Shown in pieces: positions 32,115 through 43,075 of a stretch of 64,000 nucleotides of DNA. Position numbers and translations under genes: made by a program. Origin of the DNA: Patiria miniata (Eukaryota; Echinodermata; Asteroidea; Valvatida; Asterinidae); assembly GCF_015706575.1 (NCBI RefSeq), contig NW_024037052.1:13876711-13940710 (forward strand), read 5' to 3'. Numbering within the stretch: the first letter of the stretch is position 1; each line of letters starts with the position of its first letter. The notes under the pieces were generated by a model. That model ran no database searches and was not told the origin of the DNA. It saw nothing but the letters and a program-made list of their open reading frames with translations.

Positions 32115-34286
32115 ATGGAATCCAGACTCATTTTTACCAGCCTTGTTCTTACGGCGGTATACGCTGCCGAACTGCGAGTGAAACCGTCCGATTCCACAGT
32201 AACAATCGGCCAGCCGCATACTTTTGAATGCATTATAGCGGGTGAATACCAGAGAGGCAAGCAGCATGTCTATTGGGCGTGGACTGGACCCCGGAACCAA
32301 CAGAAATTCCTCAGTGTGGATAGGACACTTTACCCGGCCGTGGATGCCGACAAACGGAGCCGATACAGCATTACCGGAAACATGAACGAAGGGGAGTTCA
32401 ATCTTCACATCTCGTCGACGACAGCAGATGATCAAGGTCAGTTCCGGTGTATCATGTACGATTCCGGCCGTAGCGCCCGAGCTTCTGCGATGCTGAGCGT
32501 CCAGGAACTCCACCTTCCGCATCAGGGGTATCCCAAGTGTTCCATTACCCCAACCAATCCACAACCTGGGGAGTACGCGACGTTCTCGTGTATCTCGGCA
32601 GGTGGCAATCCGCCGGCCACGCTCTCTTGGGCACGGCGGAAGAAATCCGACATTCCGGCTCACCACAACTCGACCGGTCAACAGACGGGAGCGTACTTGC
32701 ACCGGCTCCTGACTGGCCACGACAACAATGTGACATTTACATGCTTCTCTAGGTCCGCACACTCTGCAGACTTTGGAAGCTGTACCGTGGTCCCCTTTGA
32801 GATTCCTACTCATGTCACCATCATGCCTCCACAGATGGTCGCAGTAGGCGACTATGCCGAATTCTTCTGCCTGGCCACTAGCGTGCCGTCTTCCATTAAA
32901 TACCGGTGGTTTGTGGGAAAGGGACAGTCCATGACTAAAGTGACAAGGACCAAGGGACGTTTCGTCTTAGCCAACGAAGGAGCATCTCTACGAATACTGA
33001 ACATCACTCAAGATGACAACGGGATGCCGGTGCAATGCGTAGCTAGAAACCCGCTAGACATCAAAGGAATGGACGAGGATATAGTCCGAGTTGTGGTCCA
33101 ACGGAACCCCATTCCTACGGTAACTACCACTAAACCCCTACTAAGAAGCACCAAAGCCACGCCCACCACTTCAACACCGTTTGTTCCTCCGCGAACATCA
33201 CGAAAGACTTGGATGCAAACCTTGACAGTCCAAGCTACCGAGTTCCAGACCCCAGCCCCACCCAAACTCCCTCCGCTACGGACTGCGCCAAAACGGGTCC
33301 CGGAATCACCCAAACCCAAAAATTCGGCGGCAATTATCCCAGTCACTACCAATGAAGTGGATGAACCTGTTTCTCCGTCACCACCTCTCGAGGATGATAC
33401 TACCAGACAACCCCCGGACTCTGTCCAGCAACCCGGCCCAAATAGTAAGGGTTTCACCGCCGGTGCTGCAGTGGGATTCACGATGCTCATACTTATCGTT
33501 TTTGTACTGATAGGAATTTTGATTAAAATCAAGATTGTGGACAAACAAGAAAAACCCGCCGAGAGAAAGACTCTACGTCCGGCTTACAAGCCTCGTATAG
33601 ACAAGCTGGATATTGTTGTCTTACCCAACACTGCCCAGGAAAACGATAGCAACACGAGCGATGTTCAGCGGTCTAGCAGCGACGATGCCCCTCGTAGCAA
33701 ACATAAGCAAAACAGCGTGAAGTCCGATAAGTCACCCAGACGATCATCCTTCGTGCATCCTGATTTCCTGGAGCAACTAGCATCTACGATCCGGTCCAAG
33801 AGTCACTGCTCAACAATGTTCAAGAGGGGATCGATCAGCTGGCGAAAGAGGAAAGCCTCCACCCTGGACCGACCGTCTGCCGTCAAAAGCGAGTCTTCAC
33901 TGGCTGAAGAAGCCACGAGCACGGTCAAGCGGTACTCAGCGTTCTTCAACGCCGTACCAAAAGTGCCGAATGAAGAGGTTCCAGTTGCGAGTCCAAGGAA
34001 TATCCAGACGCCGGAATCTGTCTACGAGAACACTGAAATCGGTTTGAAGCTGCAGGAAGAGGCGAATCGATTCAGCAGGGAGTCTCCATACGAGAATACG
34101 CAATACCCGATGAATGATACGGCGCTCTCTTCAGATCCTGACAATCGCAAGAGTGAAGCTAGTAGCTTGTTGAATCTGGTGTACGCCGATTTGGACTGGA
34201 CGGGGTTCCCCTCCCGACATGAAGACGTCAACGATACTGAAGAAAGGACTGAGTATGCGGCCATTAGAACCTCAAAGGTTCTGTAA
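32115..34286 (+). CDS. Ig receptor B: three Ig domains, long stalk, membrane helix, twin-ITIM tail
   Basis: Single frame of 723 aa. Start ATG has A at -3 and G at +4, giving signal peptide MESRLIFTSLVLTAVYA. D1 (Cys 38 and 110) ends DDQGQFRC. D2 (inner Cys 158 and 209) is framed by outer Cys 142 and about 222. D3 has FFC 251 and VQC 307. Residues 333-445 are a Pro/Thr/Ser-rich stalk, likely O-glycosylated. Helix about 451-475 (GAAVGFTMLILIVFVLIGIL). The basic tail of about 245 residues carries two YENT motifs (about 637 and 659), LVYADLDW (Tyr 690) and TEYAAI (Tyr 714). Tyr 690 and 714 are 24 apart, as in A. YxN sites suit Grb2-type SH2 domains and the last pair suits SHP-type phosphatases (family knowledge). 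Closest relatives here are A and C. Confidence 0.93.
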   Translation: MESRLIFTSLVLTAVYAAELRVKPSDSTVTIGQPHTFECIIAGEYQRGKQHVYWAWTGPRNQQKFLSVDRTLYPAVDADKRSRYSITGNMNEGEFNLHISSTTADDQGQFRCIMYDSGRSARASAMLSVQELHLPHQGYPKCSITPTNPQPGEYATFSCISAGGNPPATLSWARRKKSDIPAHHNSTGQQTGAYLHRLLTGHDNNVTFTCFSRSAHSADFGSCTVVPFEIPTHVTIMPPQMVAVGDYAEFFCLATSVPSSIKYRWFVGKGQSMTKVTRTKGRFVLANEGASLRILNITQDDNGMPVQCVARNPLDIKGMDEDIVRVVVQRNPIPTVTTTKPLLRSTKATPTTSTPFVPPRTSRKTWMQTLTVQATEFQTPAPPKLPPLRTAPKRVPESPKPKNSAAIIPVTTNEVDEPVSPSPPLEDDTTRQPPDSVQQPGPNSKGFTAGAAVGFTMLILIVFVLIGILIKIKIVDKQEKPAERKTLRPAYKPRIDKLDIVVLPNTAQENDSNTSDVQRSSSDDAPRSKHKQNSVKSDKSPRRSSFVHPDFLEQLASTIRSKSHCSTMFKRGSISWRKRKASTLDRPSAVKSESSLAEEATSTVKRYSAFFNAVPKVPNEEVPVASPRNIQTPESVYENTEIGLKLQEEANRFSRESPYENTQYPMNDTALSSDPDNRKSEASSLLNLVYADLDWTGFPSRHEDVNDTEERTEYAAIRTSKVL

Positions 34287-35043
34287 TGCAACTTTATAGT
34301 CTCTGTGCATGAACTGTAGAGGGCGGTGTGCAAAAAACGCAAGCGAACGCTTGAGGTATTGAAAAGCTCGGCTTCGTTTCAGTTTGGCTTCATCTCTGGC
34401 TTCCGAATAATAATTATTAGAAAACAAGTCCGTAGTAACAGAATAGCTAAAAATACTGCGAAATCTTGACCTTATACTACACTAGCTTTGTTAATCGTGG
34501 GGTAAAGCGGGCACTTTGGCACTCTGGGTAACATTGACAGAAGCCTTACCCTTACTGATAATGTCAGTAATTTAGTGGTAATTTCAAGATAAAATTGATT
34601 CTATAAAAGACATTTCCTAAAAAGAATATTTCCGTTCTTCAAAGGTTATAAAATCATCATTGTTATAACTACACAGGTTTTGTGCATACATGTATTATGT
34701 CTGTGGTCAGGGGCTTCAAATCTCCGGCACCCGTGAAACGAAGTCGAGGCTCTCAATCAAAATCGGTTCTCCTCCCGTCAAAAAAAGTAAATTGAAAAAA
34801 ATATTGGAGGTGGATTTTATTAAACCTTTCATAATATTTTGCTTTTGTCTAAAAGATTAGTCCATGCTTGTACATTCTTGTAAAGAAAACAATGGTGCGC
34901 GTTAGGTATTGACTGAATTGTGAAGTTGTTCAAAACGATGACAACGTAGTTTTGGGATTCTTGGGGGATTGAATTTTGTAAATAATGATAAATGATAAAC
35001 AGAATATTCGAATGTAATATTGCATGAGACTTGAGGTACTTCG

Positions 35044-35049
35044 AATAAA
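35044..35049 (+). promoter_or_regulatory. Poly(A) signal AATAAA, Ig receptor B
   Basis: First clear AATAAA downstream of the stop at 34286, giving a 3' UTR of about 780 nt. Confidence 0.5.
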
Positions 35050-35804
35050 GCATTTCGCCAAATATTTCATAACATATTACTATTTCTTGTTTGTTGTTTT
35101 TTTATGCATGAGTTTTTAAGTTCGAGCTTGCTGCTCGTATCGACTATGCGTCCGAATTCATCTAATTGGTCCAGAATGTTTGAAGCCTGTGTTCTGATTG
35201 GTCAAATTGACCATATGATTGTGCTTTGTCGCCCAATCGGGGTCTGCAGAACTGTCGTTCAATGGATTGCATGGATATTCATGGATAAAATGACTTTGAC
35301 AAAAATAGAATGGATGTCTTCGACGAAGCAAAAAAAAACACACCAAAATAGCTTACCTAGGAAGTAGAAACACTGTAACCATGGAAACGGAAAGTAAAAC
35401 CACCCGTGCTTGGAAGTAAAAATGGAAACAAACTCTTAAAATCGAGGATATAGATAATTACATCATCCGCCAGCATTGCGCTCTTTGACATTTAGAAGCT
35501 TCTGTAGAAGTGAATGTGGAGCCCTACGGCGGATGTGACCCTCTTTTTTGGGTGGGGCTTGTGGGGTGGGTGGGTCACAACTCAGTGGGTAAAATTTCAA
35601 CACATTGAACATTTTGAATGGCCCCTTAGGGGTAGGGGTAAAGGTTCATGTTTCAAATACTACTCTGAGAACCTGTGTTTGGGGATTATTTGGGATAAGG
35701 GGTGACATATGAAACGAGAGTAAGATTTACGAAAACAATTATAATTCGGAAGTTTCATTTTGTTGCGCGTGAGACGTCTACATTGTGTACTACTTATACA
35801 TTGG

Positions 35805-36050
35805 CGCCATGGGCGTCACCAGAATTTCTTCTAGAGGGGGAGGGGGGTGCAAAACAAGACAAGGGGCCCGGCACGGGACATTTGCCTTTCCCCCTCCCCC
35901 CAAACCATTAAATGTACAGCAGTATGACTTCGCGCCCCCTTTTTTTTTTTTCCCCCTTCTTTTCCCCCTCTTTTTTTTTGGGGGGGGGGGGGCTCTTCCG
36001 GGGGGGGGGACCGCCCCTTGCTCCCCCGGCCCCTTCGCGACGCCCATGAT
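35805..36050. mobile_element. G/C-run element with GGGCGTC ends, copy 1
   Basis: Ends CATGGGCGTCACCAGAATTT and CGCGACGCCCATG are inverted to each other. The inside is long G-, C- and T-runs. The same termini frame 53945-54220. A short non-autonomous element or processed repeat. Confidence 0.6.
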
Positions 36051-38210
36051 TGGCACCCTCGGTTTGCTTATAGATACCAGTTTGAGTGAACTCTTCTCGT
36101 GACCACAGTTGTTGACGTTATTAATCGTGACAAGCCGATTCAAGATGATTGTTGTTCGGTTGCCCTCGAAAAAAAGTTGAAAACGAAATAAGGAAGTCGC
36201 AGATAAATAGAGACGAATTACAGATAAATACAATGTAACAGATAATAGACAGACAATCTGTAACGAACATGGTCCAGTTGAGAGTGTAATTAAGTTATGA
36301 AATCGAGATGAATAAGACTGTTGGCCTGCACTTCTACGAGGAAAAAAAAATAATTGTCGGAAGGGACCGGGCATTAGTGATAGCGCCCTCATACAATTAC
36401 TTGAGTAACTGGGTGTGCAATAGACTTCATTTCCAGCCTGAAATTTCTGGCTGCAGAGACCACAGTGTCATGCCGCCTGGCCATTGCTGTACGCGGCGGG
36501 CTATGGTTGAAGTAGCCGTCCATGGCGCAGGGGGTGGGGCTTGGCTAAATTACGGGACTATAATCAACAAGGCTCCATCTCAGGTCAATTTCTTTCAAAC
36601 AATATTATTATTTTGATTGATTCACAGTTGTTTGTTTAGAGATTTTTTAACGTTTTAATTCTTTTATTCCATAGCGTTGGTTTTTTTTATTTCAATGGCT
36701 CCATGGTTTTTAATACCCATATAAAACGCCGAGACCATAATGGTTTTTTTTATTCTGTCAATTTATTATAAGAGGTTGTAATAAGCTCAAACAATAAAAT
36801 TTGCCTTTTTCTTTAATATGACGATTTCATTACTAATGTTGATTCTGACAGGCCTATAAAATGTCATCAGTGTATTGCTGAAAGGTAGTTAAAAGTCAAC
36901 TTTAACGTCTATAATGGAAGAAACACGGGGAGAGTCAGAATTCGTCAGTGCACTCACTGTCCACCGTTCTCATTTCCGTACGTGACAAAATTAAGTGTTT
37001 TCAATTTGGTGATTTGTTTTGTTTGGGGGGGGGGGGGCGGTTGTTTTACTTATTATCATATCACACATCTGGGTCAAATTTAACCACATAATGTATAAAG
37101 AAAAACAAAATTCATGTTTTCAGCAGTGCATTTATATGATCGCACCACTCATTTTTATATACTCCTTGAAACGGTCATAATACATACATGGTCCAAACTG
37201 CAATAATTTGATAAACGTTTTAATTAAAATATTTCAAAACAAACACGCTTTTCGAGCAGCGTTTTGGCATGCACCTCAACCTGTATGTGTGACTGGAAAA
37301 TGCGAGTAGCGTTCAAGGACAAAAGTTTGGGGACCATGTGTGACTGGAAAATGCGAGTAGCGTTCAAGGACAAAAGTTTGGGGACCAACATTTTGTAATC
37401 ATAAAACCGCACTTTGAACTATATGAGCTTAACGACGTGGACTAAAATGTGTTTTTTTAGATCATGCCGATGAAGCTAACTAAACTGTTGGTCCACTCCG
37501 TACGACAGGAATCCAGTATGAATTTAGAGACTCGAGGAAATTCGGGAGGAAGATTATTGATAACCTTACGACTAATTTATGATGTTAGCAAGATGTCTCG
37601 TTCTTACCACTGATTAAAATCAGCAGACGACAGAATTCAGCAGGACCACCCCTGGAGACTAGCTACTCATCAGCACTTCCGTACCCACAGGGCAGCATTA
37701 AGGGCCCCTTATCTCACTCTCATCAATCACAACACGTGACACATTCGTAGGATGTTGACCCGGAAGTGATTAAGCCCATTAGAATTTCAAGGGGTGATCT
37801 CCAGCTGTAGTTGGTGCGCGGCGGTTAGGACCGTATTTCTCGATTGTGTGTTCGTGTTGTGACTGTGAGTCAGGGAACAGTGTACCTGTATTATACAGCA
37901 CTGAACACGTATCTGCCTACGCATTGCATTATGTAAACCTCTTCATGCGTGTGACACTGACGTACTGTATCGGTGGTTCATATGCATTGTACAGAATTCG
38001 TCGTAAGAGAGACAGCTTGTTTACAACCCCTAAGTCAAATGTCAATATTTGCTATCCGGTATCCGTGTATCGGCAGTGAAGGGAATGATTCTTTTGCTGT
38101 CATTGATCAGTTAATCGAGTGAACTTCTGCCTGATTTTTACGGAGCGGAATTTCGCAAAATACACAGCCAAGTGAGGTTGGACTTGAAGGCAGGGCAGTA
38201 GATTTCAACC
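36051..38210. other. Upstream region of Ig receptor C; no gene seen
   Basis: Contains a G-run at 37025-37037 and the 51-bp duplication at 37285. The 5' UTR and promoter of C should lie toward the right end; no TATA box was recognised. Confidence 0.4.
37285..37386. repeat. Perfect 51-bp tandem duplication
   Basis: Two identical units beginning ATGTGTGACTGGAAAATGCG meet at 37335/37336. Perfect identity suggests a very recent event or polymorphism. Confidence 0.9.
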
Positions 38211-39977
38211 ATGGTGTGCAGTGTTTTATCCTCTGCAGTGCAGTTACTCGTTTTGATGTTGATCAGCAGCGGGACTATTTCAGCTACAAGCCCGCTACGA
38301 GAGAACCCTACCGATGCTTTCACCACGCCGGGCTCTATCGTCGTTTTACGGTGCGCCGTAGACAACCGCCCCGGTCAACCCGAGTACAACGTGTATTGGT
38401 ACCGTCACAGCCCCAGCAATGCATACCTCACTAAGGGTACTCGAGTGTTTCGGCAGTCTTTTCGTTCGGGGACTATGTGGCAGAGACTCTCAGTGATTGG
38501 GGATACATCGGCAGGGGAGTATTTCCTCCAAATACGGGATGTCGGGATGGAGGATGCTGGTGAATATGGCTGCGTCTACTTCCAAGGAGATCGATATTTG
38601 GGAGAGTCACGAATTGCCACAATAACTGTGTATGAACCTCCTGATGAGGGGTATCCCAGATGCAGTATGGAACCCAGTGGGGTAAACCTGGAACCGGGGC
38701 AGAAGGTAGTGCTTACTTGTATATCAGCAGGGGGAGATCCTAGACCCCGATTAGACTGGATGAGTTGGCATGAAATTCTGCCAGGGAGAGTTCAGGATGA
38801 TCCCCCTAAAGCCACTTATGAACTTCAGCTGATGGAGACTGACAATGGGGCAGTGTTCACTTGCGTTGAGAACACTCCTGCCACTCCACAGCTTGCAAGG
38901 ACTTGCAGTCTGAAGCCCTTTCATCGGCCGACCAATGTCTCCATAGTCACTTCCCCCGTTCATATAGGAGAAGATGCTGTCTTCAGCTGTACGGCTGCTG
39001 GCATCCCGATCATCTCCAATTACACCTGGACAATTGCTGGGCAATCCCCAGAGAAGTTTACTTCTGCCTCCGGGGAGAAGGTTGTCGTTGAAGGCAGCAA
39101 CCAGATTTTACGAATTGTGAATGTGCTTGCAGAAGATAACGCGACCATTGTCAAGTGTTACGCCAACAATGAGGTCAATGAGGAAGGAGTAGCCAGTACT
39201 GAGATACTAATCGCCCAGCTTCTACCGAGTTTTCCAAGTGGTAAAAATATGAGTCCTCGGGATAACAACGATGAATCTGGGGTCAATGCTGGCATCGTTG
39301 TGGGTTCTGTCCTTATCTTGCTGATCTTGATTGTCGTCATCATCATCCTGGTGCGGAAACTTCTCTGTCTCAACAGGAAGAGAGCACCCTCTGGAGAACA
39401 AGACCCTGAAATCCAGGAAGCAGAGAGCCAACCCTTAAAGACTGAACTAGACGAGACTCCTCCACCTGTCGTCAATATACAGTCCAATCCCATTCACCGT
39501 CCGGTTACCATCTGCCTGACGCCCCGGGATGCTATCGTCGAACATATACGAGAGACGGAAGAAGCTGGAGGTGAGCCCATTAGACCACCTGACAATACCT
39601 CCCGAGTAACTGTGGTGGGTCGGCTTTCCTGTGCAGGATTGACAGTTGATGTTGGAGACATTGCAGCAATGTACTCCAGGCCAGTCAAGAAGACAGAAGC
39701 TCAAAAACAAGCTGATGTTGTCCCGGATCCAGAACCCAAGGACTCCAAACCTAAACCCAAACCCAGGCCTGCTTCTAAACCACCTCTCCTACCCAAACCC
39801 AAACTCCTTCCGAAACCAGGAACACCATCACCTGTCAAACCAAAAGAGGAACTGGTGAGTCCAAAAGAGGAGGAACAGCCAGAAGAAGATGATGAAGAGG
39901 TCATTTATGAAAACACTTATCGTAGACCAGACATCACCATGGACCTAGGCGAGGAAAGTGATTCTGTAAATTTATAA
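38211..39977 (+). CDS. Ig receptor C: three Ig domains, membrane helix, Pro-rich tail with YENT
   Basis: Single frame of 588 aa. Start context is ACCATGG, ideal. Signal peptide ends about SSGTISA (residue 25). D1 V-like (Cys about 49 and 121, WYRHS, EDAGEYGC). D2 inner Cys about 170 and 218 framed by outer Cys about 151 and 232 (GYPRCSMEP ... RTCSLKPF). D3 Cys about 260 and 316. Helix about 361-384 (GIVVGSVLILLILIVVIIIL). The tail lacks the YADL/YASI pair of A and B. Instead it has a run of KP/PKPK repeats (about 503-545) suited to SH3 domains, an acidic end and IYENTYRRP (Tyr 566), a YxN site. So it may signal through adaptors rather than phosphatases (inference). Its D2 opening (GYPRCS, CISAGGDP) is very close to B (GYPKCS, CISAGGNP); the two are neighbours in the same orientation. 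Confidence 0.93.
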   Translation: MVCSVLSSAVQLLVLMLISSGTISATSPLRENPTDAFTTPGSIVVLRCAVDNRPGQPEYNVYWYRHSPSNAYLTKGTRVFRQSFRSGTMWQRLSVIGDTSAGEYFLQIRDVGMEDAGEYGCVYFQGDRYLGESRIATITVYEPPDEGYPRCSMEPSGVNLEPGQKVVLTCISAGGDPRPRLDWMSWHEILPGRVQDDPPKATYELQLMETDNGAVFTCVENTPATPQLARTCSLKPFHRPTNVSIVTSPVHIGEDAVFSCTAAGIPIISNYTWTIAGQSPEKFTSASGEKVVVEGSNQILRIVNVLAEDNATIVKCYANNEVNEEGVASTEILIAQLLPSFPSGKNMSPRDNNDESGVNAGIVVGSVLILLILIVVIIILVRKLLCLNRKRAPSGEQDPEIQEAESQPLKTELDETPPPVVNIQSNPIHRPVTICLTPRDAIVEHIRETEEAGGEPIRPPDNTSRVTVVGRLSCAGLTVDVGDIAAMYSRPVKKTEAQKQADVVPDPEPKDSKPKPKPRPASKPPLLPKPKLLPKPGTPSPVKPKEELVSPKEEEQPEEDDEEVIYENTYRRPDITMDLGEESDSVNL

Positions 39978-42900
39978 AGAACAAATCCTCCGGCTTGCAT
40001 GGGAAGCAACTAGAATTGTTTGAAGATCCAAATCCTCCCACTGGAAAGATAAGTAACATCAGAAAAAAACTTTTAAAAAAGTGCATGAAGTGATATTGGA
40101 AAGATACATGTGCCCTTGTAAACTCATTGTACAACTTTGTTAATACTTGTATATATCTAAAAAGTCATTTATCCACATAAAAAGGGCATAATAATATTTT
40201 CATAAATGTCTTTTTTTTCTCGAAAAAAAGGTCATCACTCTTGTGATATGTAATTGCCGACTACGTGTATTTATAGTTACGTGTATATATAGTTACTTTT
40301 CTCTTTTGTTGAATACTCACAGCCGTGTTAATTTTCATTAATTCAAGAAAATGCACAATGAAAAATCATGCTCATTGCAAATATATATACATAATGCCAT
40401 TTTCATGATATAGGCCAATAGCGCCTTAACATGCTAAAAAAGAAATTCCAGTTTTGAATCGAACATGGTAAATTATTTCTTTGAAACAGAGAGACATCTC
40501 AATGTCCCTGTTACTTTGTGCCTATATGTTACAAATATGCTTCAATAGAAAACGTCAATAATATAACTGTAAGTAATCTTAGTTTATGCATGTTTACATG
40601 TAATGTTTACAACGTTGAACCGTACGGTTTCTTTACCGTTTTTCATATTTTTTTTATATCAATACTGATGCAGCATTAAGATCAAACGATTGATTTCTAG
40701 TGCCTTTGATTTATCGAGAGAAAAAAAGTTTGTAGTGCAAGGCACCATTACTTATTATAAACAACATGCGCTTTCATTTTCAAACGGATTTCCTTTATAA
40801 CTTCTGTTTTTATAGGCAAGCACAAACTAACAAGTGCTTGTAAAAAGGTCTGCTGGAAATGTTTTTTTTTTACAAGGTACTGACTTTTACTCTCTATGGA
40901 TGTGGTCCTAAAGTGTTCTGTATTTGTGTTGAATCGTTAACAACATACCATAGCAGTATTGAGACCCACAATAGTTGCTTCTGTGACTTTTAACTCCATC
41001 GCAAATCTGTGTAATCAGGTGCGATCTGTAGATAGTTTATCCACTTGACAATGGACTGTTCAAACACTATTTCCTATTCCAGCTTGTCAAGTTTCCTCAA
41101 ACACTTGACATGTTTGTTTATTTACAACACTTACACTACTGGTGTGTGGACTGAGCTTCGGGACCAAAAACATGTGTTTTGGTTTTTAAATAGGTGAGGT
41201 GGTTAACATGTGCAAGAACAAAGTAAGGATCGGCTCTAGTAGAGGAAAAATATACGTTTGGAATTTTTGGCAAAATGTTTTATGCAAACATTTGTTTTGT
41301 ACATTATTTTGTATTTAACCAAGGTTTTCACATCAAGCATTGCATGTAATTGTTTAAACCTGTCTGACATATTGTAGTTTCAAGTCGGTCTTTCATTTAT
41401 GTGCACACTGCTTATACGTGCGCGTGGATCATCGGTTATGGGATATGGCTACATATTGTGGGTTCTCTCTTGATAAAGGCAAACCCTTATCTTAGGATAT
41501 TGAAGAATGATTGCCCTGTGCTGTGCTGGAGGTCATGACCATTCAAGGTCCCCCGTGCTTTTGCAACAACTGGATGACGACTTGCATTCGTCAAATTTAA
41601 ATGACATTTGGTTGTGTGGGCACGGGCAGTAAAATTTTATTATATTATAAACAAACTTTGATGGTAAATAAACGTTTTCGTTGAAAAGACACCATAGTAT
41701 TTGGTAATAGCAAAGCCATCGTGTTTGGCGGAAGTGATAGTCCTCCGTAAAGCCAATTAACCTTCGAATGTAAAGTTTTATGAATAGACATGTCTTTTGT
41801 ACATCAAATATTGCCGTTGCTTAGAATAGTTAGATATCAAAGCTCACGTTAAATTTTCAGGATTCCTCTACATCTACTTCAATAAGTGATGCACAAAGTT
41901 GGCTTCCCAAATTTTTCCTCAAATTGTTTCATTTTGGGCATATCATGTACATGTGTTGGCCACAGGAACGTCCAGATATGGCAATTCTGTAATGTGTTTA
42001 CCTTTGATGTGAGTGCCCCTTTAATATTTCTACTTAGCCTTTCCCTCGTGCCTTTTACGACCCTCGACTCATGCAATTATATTCAAGGTTTGGTCCTAAG
42101 TAAACACGGGGAAAACTGCTACACTGTCACACAAGGGTACTATTGTGTGATCAGGGTTCAGTTGGCCAACCCTTATTTTAGAGGTGTGTTCGTTTATGTA
42201 GGCAGTCTGTTTTCCTTTTCGTCCATATGCTGCGCCCCCAAAGCTAATGCTTTGTTCAAACGCAGAATTTTTTTATTTTTTTTGTCAGTGTGATATTATT
42301 ACGTTCTCAACCTGTTTGGTGCTATTTGTATAATGTACAATAATTCAACAACTCCTTAATCATGATGGTGCTAATATATCATTCTATGAATAAATAATGA
42401 TTGTTATTGTGCCCTTACTACATCATTTCTTATCTTGTTTAAGGTTATTTGAGTTGACTATCTGCAGAAACTTTAGTTGAATAGCAACAAAGATGATCAA
42501 TGTGCATGTTATATTGCCATACCTTCTTTTGAAGCGATGTCTATATATTTAATAGTACGGATCATTCTCTTATCTGTACATATTTTTTTCCGATGAGTTT
42601 TTCTTTGGAAATTATATCAGCATGATAACTGATATTTTCACACTTAACATAACTTCAGGCCAAACTACCATCGAATTTTTCCTTGGTAAAGCGACAAATA
42701 TATATTTTTTCTTTTACAAAAGTGTATAGCTTTAAAACAAACTCAGATAATTTGAGCGAAGGCATTTTGACGGGATGTTGGAAATCTTTGATTCTAATGA
42801 GGACTTCTTATCTACGCGGTGGGTTGTAGTAGCCAATTTCCCCTTCCGGATATTCTGCACATGCAGTTTCGTATGTCTCCAGACTTGAAAGTGCGTCAGT

Positions 42901-43075
42901 TAGCATTTATTTATTGAATTGCATTCCTGCGTTTCAATTTCGGTTCCCCTTTAGTCTTTTGGTTAAGGCATTAGTATATGTATATGCAACTTTGTAAAAA
43001 AGCATTTTGAATTCGATTGAAATTTAGAATGTAAGTAACAAAAGGTTAATGCCACTTTACGAGTGGATTGAATGA
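39978..43075. other. 3' flank of Ig receptor C; no further gene seen
   Basis: AT-rich. The first clear AATAAA is at 41667-41672, about 1.7 kb after the stop, and another lies near 42388. Either could end the C transcript. An open stretch at 41886-42293 has no domain and is not called. Confidence 0.4.

Noticed and set aside
31971-32813. 280-codon open stretch on the minus strand
   Set aside because: It is exactly antisense to the signal peptide and Ig domains of receptor B and has no domain of its own.
35790-36392. 200-codon minus-strand open stretch
   Set aside because: Runs through the G/C-run element at 35805-36050, and the P/K-rich middle is just translated homopolymer.
41886-42293. 135-codon plus-strand open stretch downstream of receptor C
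   Set aside because: No domain, no signal peptide pattern, no homologous exon phase; lies in a likely 3' UTR or flank.
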